Positions 57,201 through 64,000 of a DNA stretch of 64,000 nucleotides are shown here, piece by piece. The stretch spans positions 682,001-746,000 of the forward strand of contig JAWZYV010011619.1 in the NCBI GenBank assembly GCA_038373885.1, given 5' to 3'. A program made the position numbers and the translations under genes. The first letter of the stretch is position 1. Every line of letters begins with the position of its first letter. The stretch comes from Cheiracanthium punctorium (lineage: Eukaryota; Arthropoda; Arachnida; Araneae; Cheiracanthiidae). Under the pieces are notes generated by a model. That model worked only from the letters and a program-made list of their open reading frames with translations, ran no database searches and was not told the DNA's origin.

Positions 57201-58405
57201 TAGACAAATGTCAATTAAAAAAAGCATAACTTTACTATATTCAATGCATTTTCAGACAAATTAATCATTGCATGCAAAATAGCATGTTGTAATGTAATAA
57301 ACTATCGATGCTATAATACTATACCTGTAGAGGCTACTATAACCTCTTATTCAAAATTCTCTGGTTTGGACTGAGTAATGTTCCCGTTTCCGTTTAATTT
57401 AAAAGCAAATGAATCTGTAGTCAAATAATCTCGACGAATGTAAACATTTATATTTTGATATTGAACTTTTAACTATTCAAAGGTGGGCATAAAATAACTT
57501 TCCATGTTTATAGGCACCTGCAGATAAGACTAATTAGCGGAATAAGATAGAAAGATTTTGGAAGATAATTTTCGAAAAAGGAAATAAATCTGGGGTATAA
57601 AATTTGCCAAAAAGGGAGATTTTCAACCAATATTTGAAATAGGGGAAATTTATTACCATAAGGGCAGATGTCGCATACTCTTATTGAAATCTGTACAATC
57701 GTACGTTGTGCATTGAAGGCAGATTATGCAGGTTTTATTATACATGTCTGATTCTGAAGGTGTTAGAAACAAAGTCAATATTACACTCTCTCGAAAAAAT
57801 ATCTCACGTAAGCACAATGAAATTTGAATAAACTTCCTCGATTGTTCAATTTTCACAGTGTTTGAGTGACAGCAGCAACAGAATCTCCTCGGCCGGCTAC
57901 TTGTATTTTTTTTTTTAAATAGAAGGTAAGTGGGGGTTGTACATCGAATTTAACACTTCACCCTCTTTAGGTTTAACTGTTTACTTCGATCATTACAGAA
58001 ACATTACCGGTAGACTGCCTTCTGTTAGCAACATTGCTTCCGTGCACAGATTTTGGATGCGAAAAATGCCCTGAAAAATTCTTTGCTGTGGGGGAAAAAA
58101 ACTATTTGATGACAATATAAGTTGTGCTATTACTTTGATTTTATTGCGTAGTTTGTAAACATTAAAAAATAATATTAATAATAATGTAAAAGCTAAATAC
58201 CGTTATATTTTCTCCCTAAGAAATACATAAATAACGTGAAAAGAGAACAAAAATATATACTGCTATCATCATTTTTCATGACAAATGTCCTTTCAAAATG
58301 AGTAAAAACGGAATTTTAAACTATTGCTTTGGGTTTATTGCACACTGCGTAAATAATAATAATATTGCAAAATTTCAGTTACAATTTTACTCTTTCGGCA
58401 AGAAA
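54280..58405. other. AT-rich stretch with no recognised feature
   Basis: About 4 kb with A/T runs only. The open frames (56436-56645, 57653-57856) have no recognisable motif. Confidence 0.5.
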
Positions 58406-58414
58406 AATTGTTAA

Positions 58415-58761
58415 CCCTTTAACGCTCAGTGTTCCCACTCTGGCAACACCAAACTTGACGTGACGTTTTTCTGTTGCCAGTCACGAAGAATAGATTGGAT
58501 TTTTATAAAAATAGTTGCGGGTGACATAGCTCTACGAGAATCCTTTACTTTTTAGCACGTTATTTACCGTAAAAAAATTGTCAAGATTATTTTTAACAGC
58601 ACTGACATCCGCTGAAAAATGGCATGTCGTAAAAAAAGGGTCTCTAGATCTGAGGCACGCGATGAACGTTTCGATCGTCCGCCATCTTGCTGGTAGTTAA
58701 GTCGAGCGATGGCAACGGCTGCCCTTTTTTCAGCATTGGAAAAGGGTTGCGCCTCAAAGGG
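58415..58761. mobile_element. TTAA-flanked palindromic MITE, copy 5 (deleted)
   Basis: Member of 347 bp between TTAA at 58411-58414 and 58762-58765. The left palindrome arm is deleted (sequence jumps from GCTGAAAAATGGC to ATGTCGTAAAAAAAGGG near 58623), so this copy has only one arm and cannot form the long hairpin. Confidence 0.9.
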
Positions 58762-58769
58762 TTAACATA

Positions 58770-59780
58770 ATAAATAATTACACAAAAGATGTGAAAAGAA
58801 AACCTCATTATATTTTCGCCTTCACTTGACGAATTTCCTTTCAAATATCTCAAAACAGAAGCAAATTAAATTATTGCTTTGAGAGATTTTTACCGGAAAC
58901 TATATCAGCAAATAATAAAAATAATTACAACAATAAATAATAATAAAACATCAATAACGTATTTAGTTCTTTCACATTATCTTTAAAAATTTCAACACCG
59001 TATCTCTATTATTACGTATGTGTATCACTTTACCAGTCATCCAGAGTGTTACACAAGAAACACACATCCATCTCACAAGATCTTAATGTGATTTTGAAAA
59101 GCGGACAAAACTTAAGTCGTGCCGAGCATTAAGATAGTCTCCTCCTGCCTCTGGTAATGTTCCTCGGAGACTTTGCATTAATATGTATCCTTCAGAAGAA
59201 TGGCATGCACGTACAAAGTGCGTCGGCGGCGAAGGGAACCAAGTTTTCCTTAGCCTTGTTTACATTTATTTTATGCATTTTACTCAAGGTCTGATGCCTC
59301 GAGAGGTTTTAAGTTTGCTTCGAAGCGCTTTTCAGTAATTATTTAATGAAATGTAAATTGATATCTCAGTACTATGATAAAAGATGTGATTTAAATTGTG
59401 CAGTTAATCAGCGTTGTTAAAGGGATTGCGTCTCCTGAGACATGGAATTTCGTTCACTATTTTACAGTTTTTATTGATATTCAACTATATTTTTCGGCAA
59501 CTAAAACACTCATATTCGTATATTATTTTTGGTAACTAAAACTGTTCTTTTCTATCCCTATATAAATATAAATTTCCAGATTTTCTTTTTTTTTTTTTTT
59601 TGGTAATTAAAGCACTCAAGTTCACTTCTATTTTTTGGGAACGGAAACACATACTCGATTATATTTTTGGTAAATAAAATACTCGTATTCACCAATATCT
59701 TTTGGTACTTAAAACATCCGACTTCTCTTTAGTTACCTCTTTATTACCACTATTTTTTGTAACTAAAAACTCAACATCCT
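58770..59780. other. AT-rich stretch with no recognised feature
   Basis: Nothing with definable ends. Several loosely repeated GGTAACTAAAAC-type segments occur around 59510-59780. Confidence 0.45.
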
Positions 59781-59954
59781 CTATATTTTGCCTGTACGGC
59801 AAGTACCTGCCATTAGAAAAAAAAATATCCTTAGTTACAGTTATTTGATAAAATTACATAGCTATCAATTAACCTTTCGGTTCGCTCTAAATTCAAATGT
59901 GTATGCAGAATTTTTCAAGGGGCTTTTAGTAATTTTTCTTTTTACTTCAATTTT

Positions 59955-60092
59955 AAGTTGGAACCCCCCCATGAGAAATTTTTGCCGTACAAAATATATA
60001 TTCTTCACTACATTATCACACACACATGTACATATATATGAGTTGTAGTAGTCGTAACCAACCCCCATGAAAAATTTCTGGCTACGCCCCTG
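59955..60092. repeat. Truncated GGCGTAGCC-type hAT end
   Basis: The right end TTTCTGGCTACGCCCCTG (60075-60092) matches the family at 29279, with CCCCCATGAGAAATTT and CCCCCATGAAAAATTT as subterminal echoes. The left terminus is missing and no 8-bp duplication was found. Confidence 0.6.
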
Positions 60093-60960
60093 TTTGGGAC
60101 TAATTTTAACGTTATAGAAAACTTAAATAAGTTACCATAGGTCTGTGAAATGATTTTGTTTCTGTTACTATTAAGGCGTCTTTTACAGCTATCTTCTTAC
60201 ATACAACAGTAATAAATACTAAAATAAAAGCAATAAACCGTTTCTGCAAAACTCATTTTCAGTACCATGTATAGATCAGGGTACATAAAATTTGACTGAG
60301 TTACCAGACATCAGTGAATTATTTTTGTTTATTTTATACTTAAGGCTTCTTTTCGAGCTATTTTCATACATGGCCACACTTGGCATAATCAGTAAATGCC
60401 CTTCAACATCGTGCAATTTTGTATTTTTTGAAATTTGAAGGTCAAATATTTCTGCACGCCAAAAGTCAAACACACATATCTTACGTTTTTTCAGGACTTC
60501 TCATTAGTATGTATTCACCGAAATATACACCTTTGTGGTTCATTTTTAGCAGAAAAAGTTCAAACGATCATAGTTTCAGAAAAAAAAGTCTTTAAAAAAA
60601 AAAAAAATGAATGACCTTTGGCTTTTGTGCCGAGACTCAACCATGAGCCTGTGTGTCTTATGAGTCAGTTTAGAATTAGTAGAACACAAAGTAATTGCCG
60701 ATGCCATGGGTCACTCTTGGCACAGAAATTATTAGCTTACGAAAAAAAAAGCATGCTTTTATTTAAAAAATGAGAAAATTTCGGGTAGAGAGCTTCAAAA
60801 CTACGTTGAAATTTTTTCCAAAATAAAAAAATACCGGTAAAGTAAATTTATGCGAACAACGAATTCTAAAACTTTTAACAAAATTAAAAAAGCCAAAGAT
60901 CCAGACCGGGCCTCATTTGCCCGACTTTTAAAAAAGCTGACTCTTAAACATTTATTTATA

Positions 60961-61667
60961 CAGGGTATCCCCCAAAATTGGAAACATTGATTAATTCTTT
61001 ATCCATTGGAAATGTGGGCAATGTAAATAGAAAAAAATATTAAAAATAAGGTTTGCGATAAAAGGCTATAAGAAAAAAAATCTCTTTAAATTTAAAAAAT
61101 TTACATTATTCAATTTGTATACGACCCCCGTACGAAGGAAATCCGAATAAGTAGCATATGCTTACTATTGAAAAGATGTATAGAATTTGAGAACCGTATT
61201 CTAAAAAAGTGTCAAAGATATGAAGATAAATATATGCTCACTTAAACCACTTTTAAATGACACTGGAAGTGTTGATATCACGTCAGGGGTCGTACAGAAA
61301 TCACGGAAGAAAAGAATTTTTTGCGTACTAGCAATAAACTTTTGCAGTGAAATTCAATAAATCCCCATAACATCTTCTAGCCCCATAACATCTACGTCAA
61401 AGATATCTCTGAGACGTTTTATGATGAAAAGCCGAAATTTTGTGCATCACCTCACTACGGTATGGGGCGTATTTTACTAATTAGAATTTCCGGTGCACGG
61501 GTTGTATACGAATTTAAAATGTGTAACTTTTTGAAATTTAACGAGAAGAATTTTTTCTAAACGTAGTCATTTTTCTTACATTATTGAGCATTTTTTCAGT
61601 TTAAATGGAACACTTATCTTTAATAGATAAGGAATTAAAGCGCGTTACCAACTTCTAGGGACATCCA
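60961..61667. mobile_element. Tc1-ended palindromic element, ~707 bp
   Basis: Starts CAGGGTATCCCCCAAAA after TA (60959-60960) and ends GGGACATCCA before TA (61668-61669). Shares the family core: CATCACCTCACTACGGTATG, GGGCGTATTTTACTAATTAG and copies of GGGGTCGTA / TACGACCCCCG in opposite orientations. Diverged from the copy at 25646-29276; no coding sequence. Confidence 0.65.
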
Positions 61668-62109
61668 TAATCCGTATACTATCGTATACTATTCAGGATT
61701 CTAACAATAGGCTCTACGTGGAAAATAGTGTAAAGAGAAAAATTCGTAGCTCTTTTACTCGGTCAAATCTATTCGAAAACGCAAAGTTCCGTAATATTTT
61801 TTTTTTTTTTTATGCGGTTTTATTTTGCATGCTAAATTAAATTTATAGGCTAATTTAAAAATATAGTTAAAAAAATTATCTTTTCTTTATTATTTATTTA
61901 ACATATTTACATTACAATTGCTTTCCTTTTCAGGAACATACAATACATTCGTATCCTCTCTCTGGTCACTTCCAACTTCCTGGAACAGTAGATTCTGCAA
62001 AGGCTCCAGGCTTCTTCTGAGACGCTTCAGGCGAACAATCAATCATCATCATCATCTTCACTGATCTTGGACTTTCTCTATTCCGTTTTCCCTTTAGACA
62101 ACAGCTATA

Positions 62110-62440
62110 TGACATTTTGTTATTACGAATCTGTAGTGCACTCAAGCCTCCTCACCACAGCAAGCGGGCAATCCATCTTCTGCGAAATTCTCCTCCAAGC
62201 CCACTCGAAATAGCCGCCGCGGAGAACCCATCATTTCTGGTACTCCTCCACCCCAACCGCCTGCAGCCTGACCAGATCCGAATTCTCCGCCGCAGCTATC
62301 TTGGACATCACAAACACCCAGGCCTATACCGGGAATCGAACCCGGACCCAACAGCAGCACTAGGCGAGCACCTCCAGTCCCGTAGAGGGATTGAAGACCA
62401 GTGCTAAACGCCAGGAGGCTGCCGGGCGCCGTTATAGTAT
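62110..62440 (-). mobile_element. tRNA-derived SINE or tRNA-like repeat
   Basis: On the minus strand, GGCGTTTAGCACTGGTC (A-box-like, about 62395-62411) is followed by CCGGGTTCGATTCCCGGTAT, a perfect B box with its T-stem (62329-62345). A-to-B spacing is about 60-70 bp, longer than usual, suggesting a long variable arm or a small insertion. GC-rich body to about 62140. The overlapping frames on both strands are incidental. Confidence 0.6.
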
Positions 62441-62444
62441 AATC

Positions 62445-64000
62445 TACTTCGTCTATATGAAGTTCCCATTGTTGTTGGAAAGCAATGCAAGTCAACTATA
62501 CAACAAATGCTGGTTGTTGTTTGATTGAACAATGAATTATGTGTCAACAATACAATAAGACTCCAAAATGAAATATCTGGTGCAAACTATCCATTCTTGT
62601 GCCTAAGATTTGCGGGTAGTATCCTACACTACTTCATTTAGCAAAGATGAGGGTTTGAATTTTTCTTACTGTTAAAATAGTAAAAAAATTCCTCTTCCTT
62701 AATTACCGAAACTTAAAATGGGCGATTTTTCAGTATGGAACTGATCTAATTACACCCGGAAGAGTGATCAAATGCTTACATTTTCTGCATTTACTCTTAA
62801 AATTAGCTGCCCTTTGCTTTCTTATCCTGTATTGCAATCTCGCACGGTGTTGCTCATGAACCGCTGTGGCATGCATAAGTAACAAAGTATAACTTGCTGA
62901 AAAAAAAAACTCTGTTACTGTTCGCTAATCTAGTTAATAATAAACAAAGGTATAGAGTTATTAAAAATGTCTTACAGGAAACGAATGTGTAAGCCTGGAT
63001 TATTTTTTTTTAAACACTATTATATTCATTAGTTCGAAATATTACCGATAGATGACACTGCAACACCATTTGGTATGTTTGGTACTTTGACAACAGCGTT
63101 ATTGCCTTAGATTACATGAATGCAACCACCACGGATATGTTTTTATCGTCTTTCTCATCAGATTTAAATCGCTGTGATGTTTTAAGTTGAGGCCATTTGA
63201 AAGATGTAGTTTACTGTCAGAATCCCGCTTTGTTAGCGGACGTATAGCGATTATTTTGTTAGGAGTGAGAAGCCATTCCGGTAGATGCGTTGAAGAAAGC
63301 GTGCTAATTTCATTCTGAGACTCTGGACATCCCTAATAGCAATAAGCCATCGGTCGATGAGAGGCGGGTAAGTTTAATCCGAGGAGAAGGAGCAATGGCC
63401 GATCACGGCTTTTCATCCAAAAAAAGGTGAAATTTCATCGGCAACTGGTACAAAATATCCTCTCTGGAGGCCATAAGGCCGATCATCGATGACTCCGATG
63501 AAAGAACGAAAAGCAACCGATAAACTGTTTAAAATATATTTGTTAATAAAAATAAACGACTGGCAGCAAAATTTTCAAAGAATGTCCGTTCTGTTTATTA
63601 TGTTTTCGTTTTTTGGATGCTAACTTTTCGTTTTTCTAAAAAAAAAAAAAAAAAATCTTCATCATTTGGGCCCTCACTTATTGGGCCCACTTATCACTTT
63701 GGGCCCTCACTACACTTATCGTGCATCAGCCAAAGATGGAAGTACCGGTTATTTTAGTCTCAGATTGGGTAAAATTTTGACAAAGTGCTGTTCAGCTTTT
63801 ATTATTAATAATTAAGGTGACCATACGTCCTCGAAATTCGAGGACAGTCCCCAAATATAGATCTTTTTTTCAATTTGTCATCAAAAATACTTTGACTTCT
63901 TGGGGACGCGAAAAGTCCCCAAATTTAAAGATTTGTACTTTTACCTGAAAGTTTCCGTTTAGTTTATTTATTTCAGAAAAAACTGAAGAAATAAAATAAA
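62445..64000. other. No recognised gene; possible repeat end near 63.8 kb
   Basis: GGGCCCTCACT is repeated at 63668-63715. AAGGTGACCATACGTCCTCG at 63813-63832 followed by GAGGACAGTCCCC resembles a common DNA-transposon start I have seen in animal genomes, with GGGGAC / GTCCCC in opposite orientation nearby. The element would run off the window, so it is not defined. Confidence 0.35.

Noticed and set aside
62142..62495. 117-codon minus-strand and 96-codon plus-strand frames
   Set aside because: They overlap each other and a tRNA-like repeat with a perfect B box; GC-rich repeat, not a gene.

Overview
The window reads as intergenic or intronic DNA from an AT-rich animal genome, most likely an arthropod. 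I lean towards an arachnid, but no host gene proves it. No bacterial gene organisation, rRNA, genuine tRNA gene, CRISPR array or intact host protein-coding gene was found. The longest open frames are 120-150 codons and none belongs to a host family I recognise. What can be supported is a dense mosaic of transposable elements, many with exact boundaries from terminal inverted repeats (TIRs) and target-site duplications (TSDs), and often nested.

Layout. 0-11 kb: a frameshifted Tc1 transposase relic, a possible hAT end, a 940-bp deletion derivative of a Tc1/mariner-superfamily element with intact 33-bp TIRs, a relic of a repeat-associated protein, and a duplicated ~400-bp block. 12-23 kb: a 99-bp perfect-looking hairpin element, a tRNA-derived SINE split by a TTAA-flanked palindromic element, a Helitron-like end carrying two hAT-type insertions one inside the other, a Tigger/pogo-like element, two more TTAA palindromes and a CpG-rich block. 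24-33 kb: two related SINEs and a stack in which a young non-autonomous LTR retrotransposon and a short hAT element both sit in one Tc1-type element, plus another short hAT copy. 34.5-35.7 kb: the only strong GC/CpG-rich island, with a TATA box, a palindromic E-box and a SINE-like tail. 36-44 kb: a fourth TTAA palindrome, a pogo-type MITE, and a ~2.5-kb Tc1-ended element split by a 4,100-bp insertion with CCCAGCAAACACAG ends; its right half carries a repeated unit reading as a GDFN-containing peptide. 44-64 kb: mostly plain AT-rich sequence with a pogo-type MITE, three to four SINEs, a textbook hAT MITE, a mariner 3' relic, the fifth TTAA palindrome and another Tc1-ended element.

Nothing here works together as a pathway. 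The connections are genealogical: families recur (five TTAA palindromes, at least three CAGGGTGTCC-ended elements, three full GGCGTAGCC-type hAT elements, at least six tRNA-derived SINEs) and their nesting gives a relative order of insertion. The most noteworthy items are the 4.1-kb insertion with its reconstructable empty site, the GDFN unit array, the CpG/TATA island and the multi-level nests.
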